Below, piece after piece: positions 37,704 through 45,561 of a stretch of 64,000 nt of DNA (positions are counted from its first letter, which is position 1; every line of letters starts with the position of its first letter). The stretch is from Methanolobus tindarius DSM 2278 (GTDB lineage: Archaea; Halobacteriota; Methanosarcinia; Methanosarcinales; Methanosarcinaceae), in NCBI RefSeq assembly GCF_000504205.1, contig NZ_AZAJ01000001.1, forward strand, positions 434,001 through 498,000. Direction: 5' to 3'. The notes under the pieces are model-generated. The model saw only the letters and a list, made by a program, of their open reading frames with translations. It did no database searches and was not told the DNA's origin. The position numbers and the translations under genes were made by a program.

Positions 37704-38945
37704 TTGAGCACTATAAGTGAGAAAATTTTTAGCCGTGCATCCGGCAAGAATGCGAAAGCAAACGATTTTGTTATCGCAGACGTGGATTTTGCCATGGCAC
37801 ATGACGGTACAAGTGTCCTTGCAGTTAAATCATTCAAGGAAATGGAAGAAGAAAAGGTCTGGAACCCTGATAAGATAATTATTCCCTTTGACCATTTGAC
37901 ACCTGCAAACACAGATACCACTGCTGCACTCCACCACGAGATCCGCGAATGGATAAAAGAGCAGAAAATAAGTAATTTCTATGATGTAGGAGAAGGAATC
38001 TGTCACCAGTTACTCCCTGAGAACGGATTTGCCCTCCCTGGAAAACTTGTAGTAGGTGCAGATTCACACTCATGTACCTACGGCGCATTCGGAGCCTTTG
38101 GAACCGGTGTAGGTGCCACAGACATGTCAGAGATATTTGCATCAGGAAAACTCTGGTTCAAGGTTCCTGAAAGCTTAAAAATAACAGCTGAGGGCAATTT
38201 TAAAAGCGGAGTCTATGCAAAGGATCTTATCCTGAAAATAATAGGCACACTGGGTGTTGCAGGTGCTACTTACAAAGCTGCTGAATTCTACGGAACTGCA
38301 ATTGATTCAATGTCCATGTCAGGACGTATGACACTCAGCAATATGGCCATAGAGATGGGCGGTAAAGCCGGAATTATACCACCGGACAAAACGACATTTG
38401 ACTTCCTTGAAGGAATAGCATCTGAAGAATATGAGCCTGTTTATGCTAGTGAAGATGCTGTATACTCGGATGAATACACCTTCAATGCAAATGAACTTGA
38501 ACCTCAAATTGCATTACCACACCAGGTTGACAACGTCAATGACATAGGTGACATAAAGCCGACAAAACTTGACCAGGCATTCATAGGTACCTGTACCAAC
38601 GGCAGGCTGGAAGATCTTGAAGTTGCCGCATCCATCCTTAAAGGAGAAAAGGTAGCCATACGTACACTCATTGTACCCGCGTCCCGCAATGTGCTGATAG
38701 AAGCTGTCAGAAAGGGTATTATTGAGACCCTGCTGGAAGCAGGAGCTGTGATTGGTTCTCCAGGATGCGGGCCTTGTCTTGGAGGACACATGGGAGTTAT
38801 CGGCAAAGGTGAAACCTGCATATCTACAGCCAACAGGAACTTTAAGGGAAGAATGGGTACTGGCGGATTTATTTATCTGGCATCCCCTGCAACTGCTGCT
38901 GCGTCTGCCCTTACCGGTGAGATTACTGATCCGCGCGAAATCTGA
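37704..38945 (+). CDS. Aconitase-family large subunit (3-isopropylmalate dehydratase / homoaconitase)
   Basis: About 413 residues. The start is a TTG at 37704, chosen because GGAG sits 8 bases upstream and the product then begins [17 protein letters not shown], as in the family. The 4Fe-4S ligands are in GTCTNGR and [12 protein letters not shown]. Other motifs include [25 protein letters not shown]. Methanogens have two paralogues: LeuC (leucine/isoleucine synthesis) and HacA (coenzyme B 2-oxosuberate synthesis). The MAHDGTS segment leans toward HacA, not decisively. The small subunit is not adjacent. Confidence 0.9.
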   Translation: MSTISEKIFSRASGKNAKANDFVIADVDFAMAHDGTSVLAVKSFKEMEEEKVWNPDKIIIPFDHLTPANTDTTAALHHEIREWIKEQKISNFYDVGEGICHQLLPENGFALPGKLVVGADSHSCTYGAFGAFGTGVGATDMSEIFASGKLWFKVPESLKITAEGNFKSGVYAKDLILKIIGTLGVAGATYKAAEFYGTAIDSMSMSGRMTLSNMAIEMGGKAGIIPPDKTTFDFLEGIASEEYEPVYASEDAVYSDEYTFNANELEPQIALPHQVDNVNDIGDIKPTKLDQAFIGTCTNGRLEDLEVAASILKGEKVAIRTLIVPASRNVLIEAVRKGIIETLLEAGAVIGSPGCGPCLGGHMGVIGKGETCISTANRNFKGRMGTGGFIYLASPATAAASALTGEITDPREI

Positions 38946-38983
38946 TATCTTATTAACACATATATAACAGTGGAGTTAGCAAA

Positions 38984-39187
38984 ATGGAACTTGACAAGCC
39001 AAAACTTGAGCACCTAATGGAACATTGGATAGAACATAATGACAGCCACAGCAAGAGTTTCAATGAATGGGCGGGAAAAATTGAAGCTGCAGGATATGCA
39101 GATATAGCCGAAGATGTCAGAAGTGCTGCAAAGAAAATGGACGAATGCTCTGTTTTGCTTGAAACTGCCAGACAGAAGCTTGAATGA
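38984..39187 (+). CDS. Small helical protein of unknown function
   Basis: 67 residues, all predicted helix, acidic: LEHLMEHWIEHNDSHSKSF and DVRSAAKKMDECSVLLE. A clear GGAG lies 8-9 bases before the ATG, and spacing to both neighbours is short, so it is translated as part of the same unit as the aconitase-family gene and the following cohesin-domain gene. Similar helical units occur in small archaeal proteins of unknown role. Confidence 0.65.
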   Translation: MELDKPKLEHLMEHWIEHNDSHSKSFNEWAGKIEAAGYADIAEDVRSAAKKMDECSVLLETARQKLE

Positions 39188-39200
39188 GCAGGATGTGTTA

Positions 39201-39980
39201 ATGACAGGTAAAACGCTCAATCTCTTTGGGATTATTCTGGTAGCATGTGTAATCTGCCTCTGCGGAGTTGTAAGCGCTGCTACCAGTGTCAGTGTACTTC
39301 CATCAGTGGAGACTGTAGCCCCCGGAGAAGAGTTTACACTTGATGTATATATCAAGCCTGATACACTGGTTGCAGGTGTCCAGTTTGATCTGAACTATGA
39401 CTGTTCACTCGTATCCATAGGGAGTATTGAAGAAGGAGATTTCCTTTCAAGCACGGACTCACCAGTGATGTTCAACCCCGGAAACATTGACAATGATGAG
39501 GGAGTTACCACTGAAATTTATGGTACCCTTATTATGGGCGATGGTACATCGGATGAAGGCACTTTCTGTACCATAAAACTGAAAGCATCCGAAGAGACGG
39601 GAACCTGTCAAATCAGAATCGAAAATATCATTTTAGGGGACAACCAAGGTGATGAGATAGATGCGGTCACCTATGATGCACTCATAAGTATCAGTGAAGA
39701 AGAAATTTCTGACAGAGATAACGACAACGAAGAAGGTACTGAGTTAAACATAATTGACAGAGAGGATGACAATGTAGATTCCCCTGTAGGTGAGGGAACT
39801 GTTCAGACTGCTGAAGAAAAAACAACACTTCAGAGTATTCAGGACACAGCAGAAAGCACTGAAACTCAGCAGACTTCTGCACCTGAAGCTGAGAGCAGTA
39901 CATCAAACATCAGTATACTTACAGTTGCAGCAATTACATTTCTGGCCCTGGCATATGTCCTTGACAGAAAAAGAAAATAA
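39201..39980 (+). CDS. Cohesin-domain surface protein with C-terminal membrane anchor
   Basis: About 259 residues from ATG 39201; the open frame runs upstream over the preceding gene, but that stretch is a shadow. A signal peptide (about 5-25) precedes one cohesin-like beta-sandwich (about 30-160: VAPGEEFTLDVYIKPDTLVAGVQFDLNYD). A disordered acidic/Thr-Ser linker (about 165-230) leads to a C-terminal TM helix and basic tail DRKRK. It is probably displayed on the cell surface. Archaeal cohesins are not tied to cellulosomes and the partner is unknown. Confidence 0.8.
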   Translation: MTGKTLNLFGIILVACVICLCGVVSAATSVSVLPSVETVAPGEEFTLDVYIKPDTLVAGVQFDLNYDCSLVSIGSIEEGDFLSSTDSPVMFNPGNIDNDEGVTTEIYGTLIMGDGTSDEGTFCTIKLKASEETGTCQIRIENIILGDNQGDEIDAVTYDALISISEEEISDRDNDNEEGTELNIIDREDDNVDSPVGEGTVQTAEEKTTLQSIQDTAESTETQQTSAPEAESSTSNISILTVAAITFLALAYVLDRKRK

Positions 39981-39991
39981 AAAATGAGTTT

Positions 39992-40007
39992 AAGGGATGA
40001 CTCCCTT
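39992..40007 (+). terminator. Short hairpin after cohesin-domain gene
   Basis: AAGGGA-TGAC-TCCCTT followed by TTCTTTAAGATTTTTT, 12 bases past the stop codon. Confidence 0.5.
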
Positions 40008-40054
40008 TTCTTTAAGATTTTTTAACCTGATTGTATTGAGTAACAACTCAGCGT

Positions 40055-41299
40055 TTATCTTCCAAGTTCAGCATGGGCTTTTGCAAGATGACCTGCGGCC
40101 TGTGCACCTACAAGTGATATCTCACCGGCAAGCACAGCAGAAGCAATTATCTCTGCAAGCTTTTTAGCATTAGACCCGGGAGGCGTACCTGAGCCATTCA
40201 CACCAAGAATTCTCAGGCATTCATGCTGAGGTCCCAGATTAGTGCCGCCTCCCACAGTGCCGATGGCCATTGCAGGAAGGGTTACTGAACAGTAGACATC
40301 ACCATATTTTGTCAGTTCCATGGTTGTTATAGTACTACTGCCTTCTACCACATGAGCAGGATCCTGACCGCATGCAATGTACATTGCAGCTATGATGTTA
40401 GCAGCATGAGCATTATATCCAAGGGAACCTGCGCGTGCTGAACCAAGCAGGTTCTTGCGGTAATTTACCTCTACCATAGTCTCAGGTTTGCATTTCAGAC
40501 GCTTTTCCACAAGTTCGGCAGGTATTGTCACATCGGCAACGACAGTTTTTCCCCTCCCAAGAATATTGTTTATTGCCGCAGGCTTCTTGTCAACACACAT
40601 ATTGCCCGAAAGGGAAATAGGAATTGCACCAAACTCATCCTTGATTAAATTAAGAACCGCATCTGTTGCAATGGTAACCATATTCATGCCCATGGCATCT
40701 TTTGTGTCATAGGAAAAACGGACATATACCGAATTGCCGGTCACAAATGGTTTTACATCAACTAACTCACCAAAGCGGGTTGTCTCAGATGCCTTTGCTT
40801 TCATACGGGACAGGACATCAGGATCCTGCAACCAGTCTGAAAACTCTTTTGCCTTGATAACATTTTCAAGTCTGAAAACCGGAGCACGAGTCATTACATC
40901 CTGAAATACCCGGACATTTGAACCACCGGACTTTGTAATAACTGAGCAACCCCTGTTCACACTGGCAATAAGTGCCCCTTCTGTGGTTGCCAGAGGAAGA
41001 CGGAATTCATCACTGGCGAACTCACCATTTACTTTAAGTGGACCCGCAACACCCAGAGGCACCTGAATTACACCTATCATGTTTTCTACATTTTTCTTAG
41101 TTGCACTCTCGACATCAATTGAAAAATTCTGTATATGATCAAAATCAAATCCTGATAATTCCTCAAGAGAAAACCTTCTGATCATAACAGCCGTTTCCTT
41201 GTCAGTAAGAGAGTCAAGTTTATGATAAGAAATCTCGCCGGAAATTACCCCTTCAAGCAACTCTTTTTTTTCCCTGTTCAAATCCATTCTTGATGTCAT
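40055..41299 (-). CDS. hmgA: 3-hydroxy-3-methylglutaryl-CoA reductase
   Basis: 414 residues, class I enzyme making mevalonate for archaeal isoprenoid lipids from HMG-CoA with NADPH. Visible motifs: ENMIGVIQVPLGVAGPL (CoA site), TTEGALIASVNRGCSVI with catalytic Glu, DAMGMNMVT, and GTVGGGTNLGPQ (nucleotide site). The C-terminal catalytic His lies in AAGHLAKAHAE. A minus-strand TATA-like TTTATAAAAAA (about 41351-41361) would give a leader of 25-30 bases. Confidence 0.97.
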   Translation of the reverse strand: MTSRMDLNREKKELLEGVISGEISYHKLDSLTDKETAVMIRRFSLEELSGFDFDHIQNFSIDVESATKKNVENMIGVIQVPLGVAGPLKVNGEFASDEFRLPLATTEGALIASVNRGCSVITKSGGSNVRVFQDVMTRAPVFRLENVIKAKEFSDWLQDPDVLSRMKAKASETTRFGELVDVKPFVTGNSVYVRFSYDTKDAMGMNMVTIATDAVLNLIKDEFGAIPISLSGNMCVDKKPAAINNILGRGKTVVADVTIPAELVEKRLKCKPETMVEVNYRKNLLGSARAGSLGYNAHAANIIAAMYIACGQDPAHVVEGSSTITTMELTKYGDVYCSVTLPAMAIGTVGGGTNLGPQHECLRILGVNGSGTPPGSNAKKLAEIIASAVLAGEISLVGAQAAGHLAKAHAELGR

Positions 41300-41609
41300 A
41301 TATAAGCTCCAATAAACTCCAGTGAATTAAACAAACAGCATCCCATAACGTTTTTTATAAATGTGAACTTGGCATCAATAATACAAATAGTTCACGCCCA
41401 ATTGTTTCCTGCCTTAGATAAGGAGATGATTTACCAGGAATTAAAATTAAATACGTGATTTTTTATATTAGGATAACATAATAAACAATATTCTAAAATG
41501 TACGGATGATAATCAATAAGTTCTATCTTTAAAGGACTTAATCATTAAGAGAAATTGTTTGGGATATGACTATTAAATATTGATCAGAGAGATATAAAAG
41601 AGTGGTAAT
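41300..41609. other. Divergent promoter region hmgA / KaiC-like gene
   Basis: 310 AT-rich bases holding the hmgA TATA element (near 41355) and AT-rich TATA-like stretches before the KaiC-like gene. No coding frame seen. Confidence 0.45.
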
Positions 41610-42338
41610 ATGACAGATGCCGATCCATCAGAAAGAGTGAGTTCCGGTATTACCGGACTGGATGAAATGTTACGCGGAGGATTCTTTAAAGGAACTGCAA
41701 ATGTCGTATCAGGTGATTCTGGTACAGGTAAAACGATATTTGGAACACAGTTCATTGTAGAGGGAGCAAAGAATGGTGAAAAGGTAATGTGCATCATCAC
41801 CTCTGAAGAATCTAAATCTATTGTAAAAGAAATGAAAACATCATTTGGATGGAATCTTGAAGAATATGTTGAACAAGGACTTTTGACCTTTGTAGACATC
41901 ACTGACCCAAGTCTTCGTCTCCAGAAGAGTGTTGAAATTGCACCATCTGAGCTAATCAAAAGCTTCAAGAAACTTATTGAAAGCAAGATTGAAGATATTC
42001 AGCCAACTCGTATCTTCATAGATTCAGTTGAAGCACTTTTCCTTGCAATCGAATCAAATTATAAGTTAAGAACCCTTATTGATGACGTGTTCAGCATATT
42101 CCGCAAGCACAATGTTACTTCTGTAATTACAGTCGGAGCAATGTTCGGGCTTGATGAAATGGTAGAATACGGTGCTGATTCTGTTGTAAAACTGGGACGT
42201 ATCATGGCAGGAAACAACCTTCAACGTTCAATCTATGTTATGAAGATGAGAGGATCCGGCACAATTAACGAGGTCCGTGTACTCAGCATCTCAGACAGTG
42301 GCATGGCAGTTCTGGCCCAGTCCCCATATCTGGAATAA
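41610..42338 (+). CDS. Single-domain KaiC/RAD55-like RecA-superfamily ATPase
   Basis: 242 residues with one RecA-type domain. Walker A is SGDSGTGKTIFGTQF and Walker B is RIFIDSVEALFLA. SSGITGLDEMLRGGFFKGT is the KaiC-family entry motif. The C-terminal IYVMKMRGSGTINEVRVLSISDSGM is also typical. Archaeal small KaiC-like proteins include FlaH of the archaellum motor and signalling ATPases next to kinases. This one is a lone gene followed by a clear hairpin, so its pathway is open. Confidence 0.88.
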   Translation: MTDADPSERVSSGITGLDEMLRGGFFKGTANVVSGDSGTGKTIFGTQFIVEGAKNGEKVMCIITSEESKSIVKEMKTSFGWNLEEYVEQGLLTFVDITDPSLRLQKSVEIAPSELIKSFKKLIESKIEDIQPTRIFIDSVEALFLAIESNYKLRTLIDDVFSIFRKHNVTSVITVGAMFGLDEMVEYGADSVVKLGRIMAGNNLQRSIYVMKMRGSGTINEVRVLSISDSGMAVLAQSPYLE

Positions 42339-42361
42339 GTGGCATTTGTATTCTGCCACTT
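42337..42361 (+). terminator. Hairpin terminator after KaiC-like gene
   Basis: AAGTGGCA-N9-TGCCACTT, perfect 8-bp stem overlapping the stop codon, followed by TTATCTGTTTTTTAC. Confidence 0.65.
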
Positions 42362-42477
42362 TTATCTGTTTTTTACTGTTTCTAATTTATCTTCGCATTT
42401 ATCCAATAATCTATAAAATACGATCTCAGAAAATGATTTTAATTTAAAATTGAAGTAAAAATAGGCAATATACACAA

Positions 42478-43182
42478 TTAAATGATATACCAGTCGTTAT
42501 CATTTACATTGGTGTTTTCTTCTTCTTCCTCTGAGATTTTTGTTTCGGAAACAGCTCGGAATAACTCTTTTCCCACATATGATGCAATGGCATCAGAAAA
42601 GTCCTGAAGGTAGCTTGCCTGGTTAAGACTTCCGTAAATGAATTTCTTACCTGGCTGAACATGTGAGTTAATTGTTTCCTCTTCAGGAACAATTGTTACT
42701 TCAACACCGGACATCTCAACTGCAAGTTCCATTGCTTTTCTGAAATCACCGATACAATAAGCAATGCGGTACCTGTAATTGTCCCGGGTCTTCTCAAGAT
42801 ACTCTGCCAGTCTCTGGCTTTCCATTTTGATAAAATCCCTTTTTATTTTGGCAACATTACATTTTCCGAGCATGAACTGGTAATCCATGAAAGGGTATTC
42901 AGTATCAAGTTCACGCGGGGTTATGCCGCATGTACCAAAAACCACAACATGGACTTGTTCCGGCTTCAGCATTTCGAATATGACTTTATCGAATATCTTG
43001 TGAGAAGGACTTTCATGATATGGTTTCTTTTTTGCGCAGGGAACAAAGATACAAAACTCCCTGACCGGTGCTTTGTACTCAGTCAGTATCCACTCATTTG
43101 CGCGTATCATGTCAGGATGATAGATAATTTCATCAGTGTCCAGCGGCAGACTGGACCGTTCATCTTCTGGTATTATTGTCAA
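42478..43182 (-). CDS. Stand-alone archaeosine synthase (ArcS) core-domain protein, DUF5591-type
   Basis: 234 residues from a TTG at 43182 (no ATG is available near the N-terminus). It contains the ArcS signature PC-x3-KPY-x2-S-x2-H exactly: PCAKKKPYHESPSH at residues 48-61. ArcS turns preQ0 at tRNA position 15 into archaeosine. Canonical ArcS has extra TGT-like and PUA domains, which are absent here. The TATATATATA tract at 43204-43213 lies 22-30 bases from the start, suggesting a leaderless mRNA. The TGT/PUA part is probably encoded elsewhere, or the protein has a related role. Confidence 0.8.
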   Translation of the reverse strand: MTIIPEDERSSLPLDTDEIIYHPDMIRANEWILTEYKAPVREFCIFVPCAKKKPYHESPSHKIFDKVIFEMLKPEQVHVVVFGTCGITPRELDTEYPFMDYQFMLGKCNVAKIKRDFIKMESQRLAEYLEKTRDNYRYRIAYCIGDFRKAMELAVEMSGVEVTIVPEEETINSHVQPGKKFIYGSLNQASYLQDFSDAIASYVGKELFRAVSETKISEEEEENTNVNDNDWYII

Positions 43183-43202
43183 GCACAGGAGAATCTGGCA
43201 AA

Positions 43203-43214
43203 CTATATATATAA
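43203..43214. promoter_or_regulatory. Symmetrical TATA element between ArcS-core and TrmB-like genes
   Basis: CTATATATATAATT reads as a TATA box in both directions and can serve both divergent genes. It would give a near-leaderless message for the minus gene and about a 65-base leader for the plus gene. Confidence 0.45.
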
Positions 43215-43245
43215 TTGACGCAATCTCTATTCGGTTTTGTGCAAA

Positions 43246-43261
43246 CTGTACAACAGTACAG
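43246..43261. promoter_or_regulatory. Dyad in the leader of the TrmB-like regulator gene
   Basis: CTGTAC-AACA-GTACAG is a perfect 6+6 inverted repeat lying 44-59 bases before the regulator start. It is a candidate autoregulatory operator. Confidence 0.4.
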
Positions 43262-43304
43262 GCACAGTTTTTAGGATACTTATTACAAATTTATGAGGAA
43301 AAAC

Positions 43305-43676
43305 ATGGCAAGTTCTATACCTGAAATGCTGAGAGCGGAATGTAAATGCGAAGATATGGCAAAGTGTGTTCTCGGTTTGAAAGAGCTTGACATCAGTACC
43401 TACAAAGCTCTTCTTGAAAACGGACCAATGACCGCAGAAAAACTCGGGGAACTTCTTGGTCGTGAGCGTAGCACAGCATATCGTTCATTGCAAAACCTGA
43501 TATCAGCAGGTCTTGTTTACAGGGAAACTAAATCCATATCTATTGGTGGATATTATTATGAATATGTGGGCATCGAACCGGTTGTTGTAAAAGAAATGAT
43601 CCGCAAGAATATAGACCAGTGGTACGAGAAAATGAATGACCTTATTGAGAACTTTGATAAGGAACTGCTTTCCTGA
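43305..43676 (+). CDS. TrmB-type winged-helix regulator
   Basis: About 123 residues from ATG 43305 (GAGG 6 bases upstream; ATG 43293 overlaps that site). The HTH reads LKELDISTYKALLENGPMTAEKLGELLGRERSTAYRSLQNLISAGLVYRE, the TrmB/helix-turn-helix pattern, with a wing and a dimerising C-terminal helix. An N-terminal CKCEDMAKC motif could bind metal. There is no sugar-binding domain, unlike full-length TrmB. It is divergent from the ArcS-core gene and may control it or itself. Confidence 0.8.
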   Translation: MASSIPEMLRAECKCEDMAKCVLGLKELDISTYKALLENGPMTAEKLGELLGRERSTAYRSLQNLISAGLVYRETKSISIGGYYYEYVGIEPVVVKEMIRKNIDQWYEKMNDLIENFDKELLS

Positions 43677-43793
43677 TACACACATGGAATTTTTTTAATT
43701 ATCGCAGTTAGTAGCTATATTTGCGTTTATATTTCCAAGTTATTTTTAGAGTTAATAATTATATAATATTAATGCATATGTAACTGTTACACA

Positions 43794-43820
43794 TTGTGTT
43801 CAATACAGCACAGAACACAA
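43794..43820. promoter_or_regulatory. Inverted repeat in front of PAS kinase gene
   Basis: TTGTGTTC-N11-GAACACAA (8+8) near the predicted transcription start; a smaller palindrome GTAACTGTTAC sits just upstream (43780-43790). A TATATAATATT TATA-like box lies at 43760-43770. Confidence 0.4.
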
Positions 43821-43854
43821 AATAGCAAACAACTATCTCTTGCAGAGTGGGATC

Positions 43855-45561
43855 ATGAGAGATGCAGACAAGAACAAAGAGCAGTTAATTAAGGAACTGC
43901 AAGAACTCAGAATTAAATATGAGGACACTTTTAGTAAGCATGAGCCTTCATGCGGCACCATAAATGAGAGTATAAAAAATGATCTCATTGAAACTGAAGA
44001 GAATTACAAGCAATTACTTTCATCGATATCAAGCATAATCTGGAAAGCAGATATAGATAAAGATGAATTTAAAAACTTATATATTTCTCCGGTTGCTGAC
44101 ACAATTTTTGGACTTGAACCCGATACGATTAACAACAATTGGGAAATATTTCTTTCTTTTATCCATCCGGATGATGCTGATACCTTACATGAAAAAATAC
44201 TAAATGGCATCAAAAAAGGTTCCCTTAAAATCAATTTTGAATTTAGGGCAAAGCGAAAAGATGGGACAAATCTATGGTTCTATTGTACCTGTACCATCAT
44301 TAAAAAGAATGATGTAGCCCAGGTTTTTGGAAATACTGTTGATATTACCGAACGTAAAAGAATAGAGCAGGAATTAAAGAATAAGAGCAATGAGCTCAGC
44401 CAGATAGTGAACAGCTTCCCCGTACCGATGTTTGTTATTAATAAAGATCATGAAGTTACATACTGGAATAAAGCATGCGAAAAAGCAACTGCCATATCAG
44501 CCAAAAGAATGATTGGAACAAAAGATCCGTGGCTGGCATTCTATCCAAAGAAAAGACCGGTCATGGCTGATATGATAGTTGACAGGAATATGGAAAGTAT
44601 CATTGATTTATATGAAGAAAAGAGTCTTAAAGACTCATTCATAGAAGGAGGATACGAAGCTGTAGACTTCTTCCCGCTTTTAAACAAATGGCTCTATTTC
44701 ACTGCTGCTCCACTGAAGGACATGGACAGGAACATAATAGGAGCCATTGAGACTTTACAGGATAAAACTATTGAAAAGCAAGCAGAGGATGCTCTTATAT
44801 CTGCCAAGATGCTTGCAGAAAATGCCTCACGTACAAAAAGTGAGTTCCTTTCCAACGTAAGCCATGAATTAAGGACACCACTGAGTCTTATTTTAGGATA
44901 TTCTGACCTGTTACTTGAAGAGAATGAATTGATGGACGAGCAACAGGCAAAGTTTGCCGGAATAATCAAATCAGGTGGATCAAGACTTCTTGACATGATC
45001 AACTCCTTGATATACATTTCAGAAATTGAAGATGGAAAAATGGAACTTGAGATAAGTGACTTCTCCCTGCCGGAAATGGTTTACGACATACAGAAAGTTG
45101 CAAGATCCATTGCAATCAAGAAAAACGTAAAACTTGATTTTACACTGGATCCTGCTGTCAGAACAATATACGCGGATAAATCCAAACTAAAGATAATATT
45201 CCATCACCTGATTACAAATGCCATAAAATTCACACCAGAACAGGGAAGAATATGGGTGGATATAAGGCATGAAAACGGAAGTGCACTTCTTATTGACGTA
45301 AAAGATAACGGAATTGGAATTTCTGAAGATGACAAGGCAAAACTCTTTGATACTTTTGTCCAGCTTGATGGTTCTCCGACCCGCAGATACGGAGGAAGCG
45401 GACTGGGCCTTGCCCTTGTGAAGAAACTGGTGGAGATCCATAAAGGAAGCATCTGGATTGAGAGTGAACCCGGAAAGGGAAGCACTTTCCATCTGGTAAT
45501 TCCTGCGCAGAATGAGATAATAAAGAGAACTAATGTGTTACTACATCCAACGGTAGTCTAA
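43855..45561 (+). CDS. Soluble PAS-domain sensor histidine kinase
   Basis: About 568 residues from ATG 43855 (a TTG at 43840 extends the frame). A coiled-coil start (5-45) precedes two PAS domains (about 50-170 of PAS_3 type and 180-305), then HisKA with NVSHELRTPLSLILGYSDL (His about 337) and HATPase_c with GGSGLGLALVKKLVEIHKG. No TM segment or receiver is present. The 3' end overlaps the convergent kinase gene by 32 bases, an unusual tail-to-tail kinase pair. Confidence 0.9.
   Translation: MRDADKNKEQLIKELQELRIKYEDTFSKHEPSCGTINESIKNDLIETEENYKQLLSSISSIIWKADIDKDEFKNLYISPVADTIFGLEPDTINNNWEIFLSFIHPDDADTLHEKILNGIKKGSLKINFEFRAKRKDGTNLWFYCTCTIIKKNDVAQVFGNTVDITERKRIEQELKNKSNELSQIVNSFPVPMFVINKDHEVTYWNKACEKATAISAKRMIGTKDPWLAFYPKKRPVMADMIVDRNMESIIDLYEEKSLKDSFIEGGYEAVDFFPLLNKWLYFTAAPLKDMDRNIIGAIETLQDKTIEKQAEDALISAKMLAENASRTKSEFLSNVSHELRTPLSLILGYSDLLLEENELMDEQQAKFAGIIKSGGSRLLDMINSLIYISEIEDGKMELEISDFSLPEMVYDIQKVARSIAIKKNVKLDFTLDPAVRTIYADKSKLKIIFHHLITNAIKFTPEQGRIWVDIRHENGSALLIDVKDNGIGISEDDKAKLFDTFVQLDGSPTRRYGGSGLGLALVKKLVEIHKGSIWIESEPGKGSTFHLVIPAQNEIIKRTNVLLHPTVV

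Noticed and set aside
39114-39200. Extended N-terminus of the cohesin-domain protein
   Set aside because: The extension overlaps the previous gene out of frame; a signal peptide begins at ATG 39201.
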